A stretch of 33,567 nucleotides of DNA, taken from positions 1-33,567 of the forward strand of contig CAMVDB010000018.1 of assembly GCA_947166135.1 (NCBI GenBank), written 5' to 3'. This document shows, piece by piece, positions 12,717 through 21,585 of this stretch. The DNA comes from an uncultured Clostridia bacterium (GTDB lineage Bacteria; Bacillota; Clostridia; Oscillospirales; Acutalibacteraceae). The notes below the pieces were generated by a model. It did not search any database and was not told the DNA's origin. It was given only the letters and a program-made list of their open reading frames with translations. Position numbers and translations under genes: made by a program. Every line of letters begins with the position of its first letter. Positions within the stretch are counted from its first letter, which is position 1.

Positions 12717-15017
12717 ATGAAAAGATTGATCAGCCTCTTGCTGACGATATTGCTTTTAGCGGCATGTTCCGTATGCGGCGGTATAACGTTCAACGCTGCC
12801 GAGCTGGATCTCGTGAAGACCGGCGAGGTTGGCGGCGACAATTTCAATCCCGAAGCCGTGAGCAACAGGCAGAGGATCCTGAATCTCGAGAAGGATCTGC
12901 CCGCTCAGTTCGATCTGCGTAACTTTGAAGGCATGAACTATGTTACGCCCGTCAAGCTGCAGAATCCCTACGGTTCATGCTGGGCTTTCGCGATGGCTGC
13001 CGCCGCGGAGATATCCTATCTCTACGATAATGACTTAGGTGTTCCCGCAGGAGAGGTGAACGATCAGGCGGACTTCTCCGAGAAGTATATCAGCTGGTAT
13101 ATGCGCCATGCGCCGACTGCCGAGGACGTCCGCGAAGGCTCGATCCCCGCTTCTCAGGTGGGTGAGGGGTACATTATGGATGAGTTCGAGAAGGATAATC
13201 CGAACGCGTCCTATAATATTCCGGGTAACCCGCTCTACGGCGTGAACTTCTATGCCTCCGGCTTCGGTCCCGTATATGAAGAAGCCGAGGTGGACGGCGA
13301 GCATCCCTATGTATACGCCGGCAAAAACCGCTGGCGTTACTCGACCACCGATGAAGAGAGCGCGGAGCTTGCCGCCAAGCGTAAGGAAGCTGCGCGCATA
13401 GAATACAGACAATACATCAAAGATTTGATCGATATGCAAGAGATCACAAGCACGGACGAATATGACGACTGGTTTGAAAGAAACTGGAAAACCGGAAGAA
13501 AACTCTATGCCTTCGAACTCAAACGATCCGGCTACAGTGTGCTTGATGACTGGACGCTGCCCCTCAACGCAAAGTACCGTGATCCGGTGATTGAGGCGTA
13601 CTTCAAGAGCAGTTATGTGCTTCCTTGTCCGTGTACAAAGGATGATGAAGGTAACTATCTGTTCGACCGTGCCGGCGTAGCGGCGATCAAGTCGGAACTG
13701 AATAAGGGCAGAGGCGTTTCTATCGGTATCCTTGCCGATCAGAGCCACCCGAACGAGCAGAAGAACGATAAGGGTTATATGAATACCACGACATGGGCTC
13801 AGTATTATAACGATGTGATCAAAATGAACCACCTCGTTACCATCGTCGGCTACGACGATAATTACGCGAAGGAGAATTTCACCCGTAAGGTAGACGGTGT
13901 GACCGTCGCGGGCAGTACTCCTCCCGAGAACGGCGCCTTCATCGTCAAGAACAGCTGGGGTTCTCTGACCGACGAGGATCGTAAGAATTCTCACAAGAAT
14001 GAATACGGCGATATCGTCTATGATAACCCCAACGCCGACGCGTGGGGTATCAACGACACCGGCTATTTCTACCTGTCCTATTATGATCACAGTATCCGTA
14101 CCCCGGTCACTTTCTCGTTCTACGATGATGACGAGACCGAGTACTTTGAGGTAAATTATGATCAGTACGACATGATGCAGGATGTTGATTATAAGGAGAT
14201 CACCTATACTACCGAAGACGATGTTCGCATGGCGAATATCTTCACTGCCTCGGAGGATGAGTTCCTCTATCAGATCTCCACAATGGTCATCAACCCGATG
14301 ACGACGGTTCGTTATCAGATCTATAAGGACGTTAAGGATACGCCCGATTCCGGTACGCTGCTCGAGAGCGGTAGTATCAACAAAGAGTACGCCGGTTATC
14401 AACGAATCGATTTAAAGACGGATTACTTCCTCGAAAAGGGCACTCGCTATGCCGTTGTGATCATGCAGGAGGTACTGGACGAGAATAATAAAGTCTATAT
14501 GCCTGTTTCCATGAGCCTTTGTGAAAATGATAAAGCCGGTTCACAAGGCACAAAGATCAAGAGTGTGATCAACGCGGGTGAGAGCTTCGTCAACTACGGC
14601 GAGGGCTGGAAGGATCTCTCGACCTTCAAGTTCGATACCGAGAAGATGCTTGCCGATAGCATCGTACAAGGCTGGTCACAGCAGACGATCGATCATTATT
14701 ATCCCAACGGCTATGAGGATTTCCAGATTGACAACTATCCGATAAAAGCGTTCTTAGTGCCGATGAGAACCGTTACCGATCGCCTGCTCGGCAACACGAA
14801 TCTGGACGGCTCCGTAGACGTCACCGACGCGACCGCGATCCAGCGTTACGACTGCGGTCTGATGAATCTCTCTCAGCAGGCGCTCGACCTTTCTGACGTC
14901 GATACGGACGATGAAGTCAGCATCATCGACGCGACTTGGATCCAGCGCTGGGATTCGGAATTGAAGGCTCCGGAAGAGATTGGTAAGCCCGTATCCCGTC
15001 TTGATAAAAAATCATAA
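12717..15017 (+). CDS. Exported papain-like (C1) cysteine protease with C-terminal dockerin
   Basis: A 766-residue protein starting at ATG 12717 behind AAGGGAG. The N-terminus is a signal peptide; LAAC at Cys17 could be a lipobox, or cleavage may fall later near FNAAE. There is no clear propeptide. The peptidase C1 core has the nucleophile in SCWAFA (Cys88), His in MNHLVTIVGYDD (His372) and Asn in VKNSWGS (Asn412). The Cys-His distance of 284 residues is about twice that of papain, because of an inserted segment around 225-330. A lectin-like beta domain (about 500-600) follows. Two dockerin repeats at about 692-755 (LDGSVDVTDATAIQRY, DTDDEVSIIDATWIQRW) carry calcium-loop Asp residues and should bind a cohesin. 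Confidence 0.9.
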   Translation: MKRLISLLLTILLLAACSVCGGITFNAAELDLVKTGEVGGDNFNPEAVSNRQRILNLEKDLPAQFDLRNFEGMNYVTPVKLQNPYGSCWAFAMAAAAEISYLYDNDLGVPAGEVNDQADFSEKYISWYMRHAPTAEDVREGSIPASQVGEGYIMDEFEKDNPNASYNIPGNPLYGVNFYASGFGPVYEEAEVDGEHPYVYAGKNRWRYSTTDEESAELAAKRKEAARIEYRQYIKDLIDMQEITSTDEYDDWFERNWKTGRKLYAFELKRSGYSVLDDWTLPLNAKYRDPVIEAYFKSSYVLPCPCTKDDEGNYLFDRAGVAAIKSELNKGRGVSIGILADQSHPNEQKNDKGYMNTTTWAQYYNDVIKMNHLVTIVGYDDNYAKENFTRKVDGVTVAGSTPPENGAFIVKNSWGSLTDEDRKNSHKNEYGDIVYDNPNADAWGINDTGYFYLSYYDHSIRTPVTFSFYDDDETEYFEVNYDQYDMMQDVDYKEITYTTEDDVRMANIFTASEDEFLYQISTMVINPMTTVRYQIYKDVKDTPDSGTLLESGSINKEYAGYQRIDLKTDYFLEKGTRYAVVIMQEVLDENNKVYMPVSMSLCENDKAGSQGTKIKSVINAGESFVNYGEGWKDLSTFKFDTEKMLADSIVQGWSQQTIDHYYPNGYEDFQIDNYPIKAFLVPMRTVTDRLLGNTNLDGSVDVTDATAIQRYDCGLMNLSQQALDLSDVDTDDEVSIIDATWIQRWDSELKAPEEIGKPVSRLDKKS

Positions 15018-15032
15018 ACCATGAGTTATTAT

Positions 15033-15065
15033 CCCCTCGGAATGTATTGTTCCGAGGGGTGTTTT
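15033..15065 (+). terminator. Terminator of the protease gene
   Basis: CCCCTCGGAA (15033-15042) and TTCCGAGGGG (15050-15059) pair perfectly over 10 bp; TGTTTTATG follows. Confidence 0.8.
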
Positions 15066-15184
15066 ATGTACCGTAATCATGATCGGCGGTTTTGTCGACT
15101 TATCAAATGTCCGGAGCGTTAAATACCGTGTTTAAAAGATGCAGTTATCTTCCCTGAAAATATCTTATTATTCTCTTGATGTGA

Positions 15185-15213
15185 TTGTGTTTTGTGTGAA
15201 GATGTATTATAAT
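15185..15213 (+). promoter_or_regulatory. Promoter of the hybrid kinase gene
   Basis: TTGTGT (15185-15190), a 17-base spacer and TATAAT (15208-15213). The -35 box is identical to that of the protease promoter. Confidence 0.55.
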
Positions 15214-15250
15214 TAAAAAGTTAATGAATTTGAAAGAACGGAGTGAGCCG

Positions 15251-18079
15251 ATGTCGACTATGAACGAACTTTTTCAGAGCGGTTACATGACCTCAGCAAT
15301 CGAGTGGTTCGGTGAACAGATTCCGGGCGGTTTCTTTATCTATCGCGCCGCCTCCGATATGGAGCTGTTGTATGTCAACAGCGCTGTTCATAATATGTAC
15401 GGTTGCGAGACGGAAGAGGAGTTTCGCGAGCTCACCGGATATACCTTCAAGGGGATGGTACATCCTCAGGATTATGAGAATGTCAACCAGTCCATTGAGG
15501 AACAGACCAAGAGTTTGGATTCACCGAACAGAGATCATGTTGAATATCGCATCATCCGAAAGGACGGCAGCATCCGCTGGGTGGATGACTACGGCCATTT
15601 CGCCCAGTTCCCCGGATACGGCGATGTGTTCTATGTGTTTATCAGCGATATCACCGAGAAGTATCTGGCTCAGGAGGAGAGCTACCGCAGAGCGGGGGTC
15701 TATACCTCTATGCTTGAGCAGATCCGGACTGCCGCCGATTCGAGTCTGACAGCCTATCGCTGTAATCTGACGACCGGACTGATCGAGGAAGCTGCGGGCA
15801 GTGACTTATACAATACCGATAAAACGGGTCAAAGCGTGGAGTCTGCCGAAGCTGTCCGCCGTATGAGCCTGCTGGTCGAGGGTGACAGAGAGCGCTATGA
15901 CGAGTGCTTCCGTATCGAACGGCTGATGGATCGATTCTACAAGGGTGCTCCGCCCGCTACCTTCGTCGCATATTGCCGCCGTCAGTCGGGACGCCAATGC
16001 TTCGTCCGCTTTACGCGAGCGGTTGCACATGCGCCGACCAGCGGTGATCTTATCCTCTTCGGTACCGAGGCTGAGTATAACGACGAAAAGGTCTCCGAGG
16101 TGCTGAATGAGAAGGTGCTCGTCCAGCAGTACGACATGGTCACCTATATCGTCGATAACAACTACAGCGTCGTCATCGGCGACGCCTCCAAGATAGGGAA
16201 GGGTAGTATCTTTCCGAAACATCACAGCGGCGTTTACACGGATTATATCCATGATCAGGTGCTTCCCGCTGCCGCTGTGAGCGTTCATGATATCGCGGAG
16301 CTCGAGCATGCGCTCGCTCCGGAGACGATCGCCGAGAACCTCGAATGTAACGAGTCCTATACCATCAACGTGACCTGTGAGATCGACGGGGTGACGTACT
16401 ATAAGCGCTTTACCTATTATGTAGTCGACAGAGATATGCGCTTTTTCCTGCTCTTGAAATCCGACGTAACAGACGTATTGAAGCAGGAGCGTGAACAGAA
16501 TGAGATATTGGCGCTTGCCTTGAAGGAGGCGGAGCATGCCAACGTCGCCAAGACCTCCTTCCTCTCCAGCATGAGCCATGAGATCCGTACGCCCATGAAC
16601 GCGATCATCGGTCTGAACAGTATTGCGCTCAAGGATACCTCTTTAAGCGACCAGACCCGAAGCTATCTGTTAAAGATCGGTGAGAGCGCAGGTCATCTTT
16701 TGAACCTGATCAACGATATTCTCGATATGAGCCGTATTGAATCGGGACGCATGACCCTTCATAAGGAAGAATTCAGCATGACGGATATGCTGGAGCAGAT
16801 CAACACCATGATCCAGTCTCAGTGTAACGACAAGGGACTGAACTACGAATGTCATATCAACGAAGAGATCGACGATTGGTACTTCGGCGACGATACGAAG
16901 CTCAAGCAGGTCATTATCAATATTTTGAGTAATGCGATCAAGTTTACCGACGCCCCGGGATCGGTGACCTTTACTGTAGAGAAGGTAGCGAGTTACGATC
17001 GTCAGACGACCCTTCGTTTCATCGTCAAAGATACGGGTATCGGTATGGACGAAGAATTCCTGCCGCGTATCTTCGATGCCTTTACGCAGGAGGACGCCAG
17101 CCGAAGGAACAAGTACGGCAGTACGGGACTGGGTATGGCGATCACCAAGAGTATCGTCGAGATGATGAATGGTACGATCGATGTTAAGTCGAAGAAGGGA
17201 GAGGGTTCAACCTTTATCGTTTCCGTTACGCTGAAGAACTGTGATAACGGTAAACGTGATGTCAAGGCGTTCGACTTCTCCGCCGTCAAGGCGCTGGTCG
17301 TAGACGATGACGAGGTCGCCTTGGAGCATGCGGGCATCGTGCTCGAGGATATCGGCGTATCGGCTGACACATCCTCTTCGGGAGATGACGCGCTGCTTGC
17401 GATCGAGATCCGTCACGCTAAGCAGGATCCCTATAATCTCGTATTGGTCGATTGGAAGATGCCCGAGCGCAGCGGTGTGGACGTCACCCGTGAGATACGC
17501 CGACGCTACAGGAATGAAACGCGTATCATCGCGTTGACCGCCTATGATACCGAGGATATCATGCAGGAGGCGATCGCGGCAGGTGTTGACAGCTTTATCT
17601 CGAAGTCTGAGTTTTCCGCTGTGATTCGCCGTGAGATCGAACGCGTGATGCAGAGGCCCGTGAAGGAAGCCCGTCACGAGATCTCTCTGGAGGGCAGAAA
17701 GATCCTTCTTGCTGAGGATATGCCGATCAACGCTGAGATCATCAAGCAGCTCCTGTCTATCAAGGGCATGGAGACCGATCATGCTGAGAACGGCGAGCGG
17801 GCGCTTGCACTGTTCAAAGACAACGAGCCGGGTACCTATGACGCGATTCTGATGGATGTTCGTATGCCGGTGATGGACGGTCTTGAAACCTCCGGTGCGA
17901 TCCGTTCGCTGCCGAGAGCCGATGCGAAGACCATTCCGATCATCGCCTTGACTGCGAACGCCTTTGACGAGGATGTTCAGCGTTCCCTGCAGGCGGGCAT
18001 GAACGCTCATCTGTCCAAGCCCGTTGAGCCCGATCAGCTGTTCAATACGTTGGAAGAGCTGATCGCAGCCGATAATTGA
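15251..18079 (+). CDS. PAS hybrid histidine kinase with two receiver domains
   Basis: A 942-residue cytosolic protein starting at ATG 15251 with GGAG 8 bases upstream; a longer frame adds nine residues without a good site. A PAS domain (about 20-135, with the PAC-like stretch VEYRIIRKDGSIRWVDDYGHF) is followed by an unassigned region (about 140-400). The kinase core has the H-box SHEIRTPMN with phospho-His443, the N-box NILSNAIKF and G-boxes DTGIGMDEEF and GSTGLGMAI. The first receiver has acidic DDD and phospho-Asp734 (VDWKMPERSG). The second has phospho-Asp869 (MDVRMPVMDG). Conserved Thr and Lys are present in both. No membrane helices are seen, so the signal is internal. It lies directly upstream of a second hybrid kinase and an Hpt gene. 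Confidence 0.92.
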   Translation: MSTMNELFQSGYMTSAIEWFGEQIPGGFFIYRAASDMELLYVNSAVHNMYGCETEEEFRELTGYTFKGMVHPQDYENVNQSIEEQTKSLDSPNRDHVEYRIIRKDGSIRWVDDYGHFAQFPGYGDVFYVFISDITEKYLAQEESYRRAGVYTSMLEQIRTAADSSLTAYRCNLTTGLIEEAAGSDLYNTDKTGQSVESAEAVRRMSLLVEGDRERYDECFRIERLMDRFYKGAPPATFVAYCRRQSGRQCFVRFTRAVAHAPTSGDLILFGTEAEYNDEKVSEVLNEKVLVQQYDMVTYIVDNNYSVVIGDASKIGKGSIFPKHHSGVYTDYIHDQVLPAAAVSVHDIAELEHALAPETIAENLECNESYTINVTCEIDGVTYYKRFTYYVVDRDMRFFLLLKSDVTDVLKQEREQNEILALALKEAEHANVAKTSFLSSMSHEIRTPMNAIIGLNSIALKDTSLSDQTRSYLLKIGESAGHLLNLINDILDMSRIESGRMTLHKEEFSMTDMLEQINTMIQSQCNDKGLNYECHINEEIDDWYFGDDTKLKQVIINILSNAIKFTDAPGSVTFTVEKVASYDRQTTLRFIVKDTGIGMDEEFLPRIFDAFTQEDASRRNKYGSTGLGMAITKSIVEMMNGTIDVKSKKGEGSTFIVSVTLKNCDNGKRDVKAFDFSAVKALVVDDDEVALEHAGIVLEDIGVSADTSSSGDDALLAIEIRHAKQDPYNLVLVDWKMPERSGVDVTREIRRRYRNETRIIALTAYDTEDIMQEAIAAGVDSFISKSEFSAVIRREIERVMQRPVKEARHEISLEGRKILLAEDMPINAEIIKQLLSIKGMETDHAENGERALALFKDNEPGTYDAILMDVRMPVMDGLETSGAIRSLPRADAKTIPIIALTANAFDEDVQRSLQAGMNAHLSKPVEPDQLFNTLEELIAADN

Positions 18080-18142
18080 TTCAATTGCAGTTTTTCGGAT
18101 GGACGATCCGTCCGTATCTGTCTGTTTTACATGGAGTAAACT

Positions 18143-21067
18143 ATGATTCGAATACAGCATCAAAAGGACAGTAATTCACTGTCCCCGTATCTTTCCCCGC
18201 TTGCGGTTTGGGCGCTGGCTTTCGGCAGCGCCGTTGGCTGGGGCGCTTTTGTCATGCCCGGTACGACCTTCCTGCCAATCGCGGGACCGTGGGGCTCGGT
18301 GATCGGACTATTGATCGGCGCTGCGATCATGCTGATCATCGGTCTTAGCTACCGTTTCCTGATGGTTCGGTATCCCGACGAGGGCGGCTCTTATACCTAT
18401 GCGTCAAAGGTGCTCGGAAGCGACCACGGCTTCTTGTGCGCCTGGATGCTGATGCTGACCTATGCGGCGATCATCTGGGCGAACGGTACGGCGCTTTCGC
18501 TGATCGTGCGCTATCTGTTCGGACATATCTTCTGCTTCGGCTTTTCATACCGTATCTTCGGATATACCGTTTATTTCGGTGAAGTATTGCTCTCGGTAGC
18601 GATCATCGCCTTCGGAAGTCTGATCTGTGTTGTCGGAAAACGTTTTGCGGCTACAGTTCAGATCATAGCCGCCGTGTTGCTGTTCGGCGGTATAACGACA
18701 TGTTTTGTCGCAGTAGCGGCACATCGCGGCGGATTAATGGATATCGTTCCCGCTTTTTCAATAGGCGGTGATCCTGTATCTCAGATCATGACGATCGTGA
18801 TACTCGCTCCATGGGCGTTTATCGGCTTTGAATCGATCTCCCATTCCTCGAGAGAATTTCGCTTTAAGCCTAAGAGAGCATTACCAATCCTTGCAGTTGC
18901 TCTGTTAACGGGAGCGCTGGCATACGCTATGCTGACGCTGTGTGCAGCGATGTCGGTACCGGACGGTTTTCGCAGCTGGACCGAGTATATCGGTTCTCTG
19001 TCGCATTTTGAAGGTATCCGTGGATTGCCAACCTTCCATGCCGCACAGGAGGCGATGGGGAATACCGGCTTGGTGACCCTTGGTATCGCCGCTTTCTGCG
19101 GTATCCTCACAGGCTTGATCGGCAATATGATCGCGCTGAGCCGTCTGATCTATCGCATGTCTATGGATAAGATGCTTCCTAGCCGGCTGGGTAAGCTCAG
19201 TTCTCGCGGTATTCCCGCCGTAGCTGTCTGGGCTGTCGCAATGATATCCGTTGTGATTCCGCTGCTGGGCAGAACCGCTATCGGCTGGATCGTCGACGTT
19301 ACCACCATCGGCGCGACTGTCGTTTACGCTTATGTCTCAATCTGCGCCTTCGTTGTCGGTATCAGGGAGAAGAAGCGCTCCGCCACGGTTTACGGTGCGG
19401 CAGGTGCCGTGATCGCTCTGGTTTTTGCTGTTTTCTATCTCTTACCGACTATTCAATCTAAAAGCGCACTTGCCGCAGAGTCATATATGATCCTGATCCT
19501 GTGGAGCGTGATCGGCATGATCGTGTTCCGTTTCCTGATGAAGAGGGATAAGTCTCGTCGCATCGGCAAGAGCACTGTCGTCTGGATCATCCTCTTCTGC
19601 TTGATCCTGCTTGTTGCTGTTTCGTGGGTGAATCGTACGACGATGGATAAAGCGGCAAATGTGACGGACGAGGCGCGCATCACGCATACCGAGCTTGCAG
19701 AGAGAGCGGGGCTCGACGCGGATAACGACATCGTGAGAGAAACGAACCGCTATCTCGCGGATTTGTTTACCGATTTTGCCGGTTCCGTCAGACTGAATAT
19801 CTTTGTGTTTGCCGGCTTACTGCTCGGTTCTCTCGCGTTGATCCTGAGCATCTTTTCGATCATCAATAAACGCGAGCAGCAGATCGAAGCCGAACGATTG
19901 CTCGCTGAAGAGAACAGTAGAGCGAAGAGCACTTTCCTCTCCAATATGAGCCACGATATCCGTACGCCCATGAACGCCATCACCGGTTACACGGCGCTTG
20001 CGCTGAAGGAGGATGACATCCCCGATACCGTTCGCAATTACCTTGGAAAGATCGATACTTCGGGTAAACAGCTTCTTTCTTTGATCAACGATATCCTCGA
20101 TATGAGCCGTATCGAAAGCGGAAAGATGGAGCTTGATCCCGCGCCCTCCGATCTGGTGGAGGTTTTCGATGAGACGTGTCATATCTTCGATATCCAGATG
20201 GAGTCTAAGCCCCTGGATTATATCGTAGATCACAGCGGCGTCACACATCGTTATGTTGTTTGCGATAAGAATCGCCTGAATCGTATCCTGCTCAACTTGA
20301 TCTCAAACGCCTACAAGTTTACGCCCGCCGGCGGCAGGGTCAGCGTCAAGCTCTCCGAACGTAAATCGACCGCTGATGAGGCTGCATACGAGCTGAGCGT
20401 CAGCGATACCGGTATCGGCATGAGTCCCGAATTTGCGGAGCATATCTTCGAGGCTTTTGAACGTGAACGCAGCCGAACGGTCGATTCGATCCAGGGCACG
20501 GGTCTCGGTATGGCGATCACGAAGAAGCTTGTTGAATTGATGGACGGCAGGATCGTTGTCCGGACCGCGCAGGATCAGGGTACGACCTTCACGATCAGCC
20601 TGAGGTTCCCGCTTTCCCGCGAGGAGGATGTTCATGTACTCGCTGCTTCTTCGACAGAGGAACAGATCGATTTCAGTAACTTCCGCATCCTGCTTACGGA
20701 GGATAATCCGATCAACAGTGAGATCGCGACGATGATCCTTACGCAGGAGGGCTTTATGGTTGAGACCGCCGAGAACGGAAAGCTCGCCGTCGAAATGATT
20801 GAGAAAGCCGATGTCGGCTATTTTGACGCGGTATTGATGGATATTCAGATGCCCATGATGAACGGCTACGATGCGACCCGGGCGATCCGCGCGATGGAAG
20901 GCGAACGCTCCCGCATCCCCGTCATCGCAATCACGGCAAATACCTTTGAGGACGACAGGCGTGAGGCACAGGAGGCAGGAATGAACGCGCATATTTCGAA
21001 GCCCTTTAATCCTGTCGAACTGATCGCAACGCTCAATGATTGTATCAAAGGAAATGACATGAAATAA
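18143..21067 (+). CDS. Amino acid permease (APC)-histidine kinase-receiver fusion
   Basis: A 974-residue membrane protein. Residues about 12-465 form an APC-superfamily transporter of about 12 helices, with the helix-1 pattern GSAVGWGAFVMPG and later PWAFIGFESISHSSREF. Two extra helices (about 476-495 and 553-576) bracket an outside loop of about 55 residues. A kinase core follows: H-box SHDIRTPMN with His604, N-box NLISNAYKF, G-boxes DTGIGMSPEF and GTGLGMAIT. A receiver with phospho-Asp900 (MDIQMPMMNG) ends the protein. The layout resembles CbrA, where a transporter domain sits on a kinase, but with an APC rather than an SLC5 module. It may sense amino acids by binding or transport (inference). 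GGAG lies 6 bases before ATG 18143. Confidence 0.9.
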   Translation: MIRIQHQKDSNSLSPYLSPLAVWALAFGSAVGWGAFVMPGTTFLPIAGPWGSVIGLLIGAAIMLIIGLSYRFLMVRYPDEGGSYTYASKVLGSDHGFLCAWMLMLTYAAIIWANGTALSLIVRYLFGHIFCFGFSYRIFGYTVYFGEVLLSVAIIAFGSLICVVGKRFAATVQIIAAVLLFGGITTCFVAVAAHRGGLMDIVPAFSIGGDPVSQIMTIVILAPWAFIGFESISHSSREFRFKPKRALPILAVALLTGALAYAMLTLCAAMSVPDGFRSWTEYIGSLSHFEGIRGLPTFHAAQEAMGNTGLVTLGIAAFCGILTGLIGNMIALSRLIYRMSMDKMLPSRLGKLSSRGIPAVAVWAVAMISVVIPLLGRTAIGWIVDVTTIGATVVYAYVSICAFVVGIREKKRSATVYGAAGAVIALVFAVFYLLPTIQSKSALAAESYMILILWSVIGMIVFRFLMKRDKSRRIGKSTVVWIILFCLILLVAVSWVNRTTMDKAANVTDEARITHTELAERAGLDADNDIVRETNRYLADLFTDFAGSVRLNIFVFAGLLLGSLALILSIFSIINKREQQIEAERLLAEENSRAKSTFLSNMSHDIRTPMNAITGYTALALKEDDIPDTVRNYLGKIDTSGKQLLSLINDILDMSRIESGKMELDPAPSDLVEVFDETCHIFDIQMESKPLDYIVDHSGVTHRYVVCDKNRLNRILLNLISNAYKFTPAGGRVSVKLSERKSTADEAAYELSVSDTGIGMSPEFAEHIFEAFERERSRTVDSIQGTGLGMAITKKLVELMDGRIVVRTAQDQGTTFTISLRFPLSREEDVHVLAASSTEEQIDFSNFRILLTEDNPINSEIATMILTQEGFMVETAENGKLAVEMIEKADVGYFDAVLMDIQMPMMNGYDATRAIRAMEGERSRIPVIAITANTFEDDRREAQEAGMNAHISKPFNPVELIATLNDCIKGNDMK

Positions 21068-21116
21068 TCACTATAATGCTAAGATAAGACCTGATGTGTC
21101 AGATAAGGAGATAATA

Positions 21117-21461
21117 ATGTTAACGATCGATAAACTGAAAGATTTCGGCGCAAATACCGAGGAGGGACTCGGGCGCTGCTACGGTAATGAGATGCTGTAT
21201 CTTCGACTGGTCAATATGATCCCCGCGGAGGCTAATTTCTCAGTATTGGAGAATGCGATTGCTCAGGGTGATCTCGATAAGGCGTTTGAAGCAGCCCACG
21301 CGCTTAAGGGTGTTCTCGGAAACCTGTCCCTTACCCCGATGTATGAGAAGTGCTCCGAGATCACGGAGCTGTTGCGCGCTCGTACCGATACGGATTATAC
21401 GCCGCTCCTGTCTGATCTGCTGAGCAAAAGGGACGCACTGAGCTCCCTGTGTGCCGACTGA
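21117..21461 (+). CDS. Hpt-domain phosphotransfer protein
   Basis: A 114-residue protein that is a single histidine phosphotransfer domain, with phospho-His61 in AAHALKGVLGNLSL. The helical bundle pattern and length are typical of free Hpt proteins. The ATG at 21117 is chosen because AAGGAGAT lies just upstream; a longer frame adds seven residues. It begins 49 bases after the permease-kinase stop with no promoter or terminator in between, so it is probably the third gene of the kinase transcript. It should shuttle phosphate from the receiver of one or both hybrid kinases to a response regulator that is not in the window. Confidence 0.88.
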   Translation: MLTIDKLKDFGANTEEGLGRCYGNEMLYLRLVNMIPAEANFSVLENAIAQGDLDKAFEAAHALKGVLGNLSLTPMYEKCSEITELLRARTDTDYTPLLSDLLSKRDALSSLCAD

Positions 21462-21479
21462 GCTGTGGCTTCAAATGTG

Positions 21480-21508
21480 TTGACAATTATCAAGTCATCA
21501 GATAAAAT
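21480..21508 (+). promoter_or_regulatory. Promoter of the acyl-CoA ligase operon
   Basis: A perfect TTGACA (21480-21485), a 17-base spacer and TAAAAT (21503-21508). No terminator is visible between the Hpt gene and this promoter. Confidence 0.65.
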
Positions 21509-21585
21509 AGTTATGTAAATTTTGTCGGAATACTGCATTTTTGCGGTCTCCGACTGTGATCCATTACGATAACGGTGAGGTTATT

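Noticed and set aside
13035..14402. A 455-codon open frame on the minus strand opposite the protease
   Set aside because: It mirrors the codon pattern of the plus-strand gene, whose catalytic and dockerin motifs are unmistakable, and its translation has no recognisable domain.
18080..18142. A 5-bp hairpin (GGACG-ATC-CGTCC) between the two kinase genes as a terminator
   Set aside because: The stem is short and no T-run follows directly, so the kinase genes are more likely co-transcribed.
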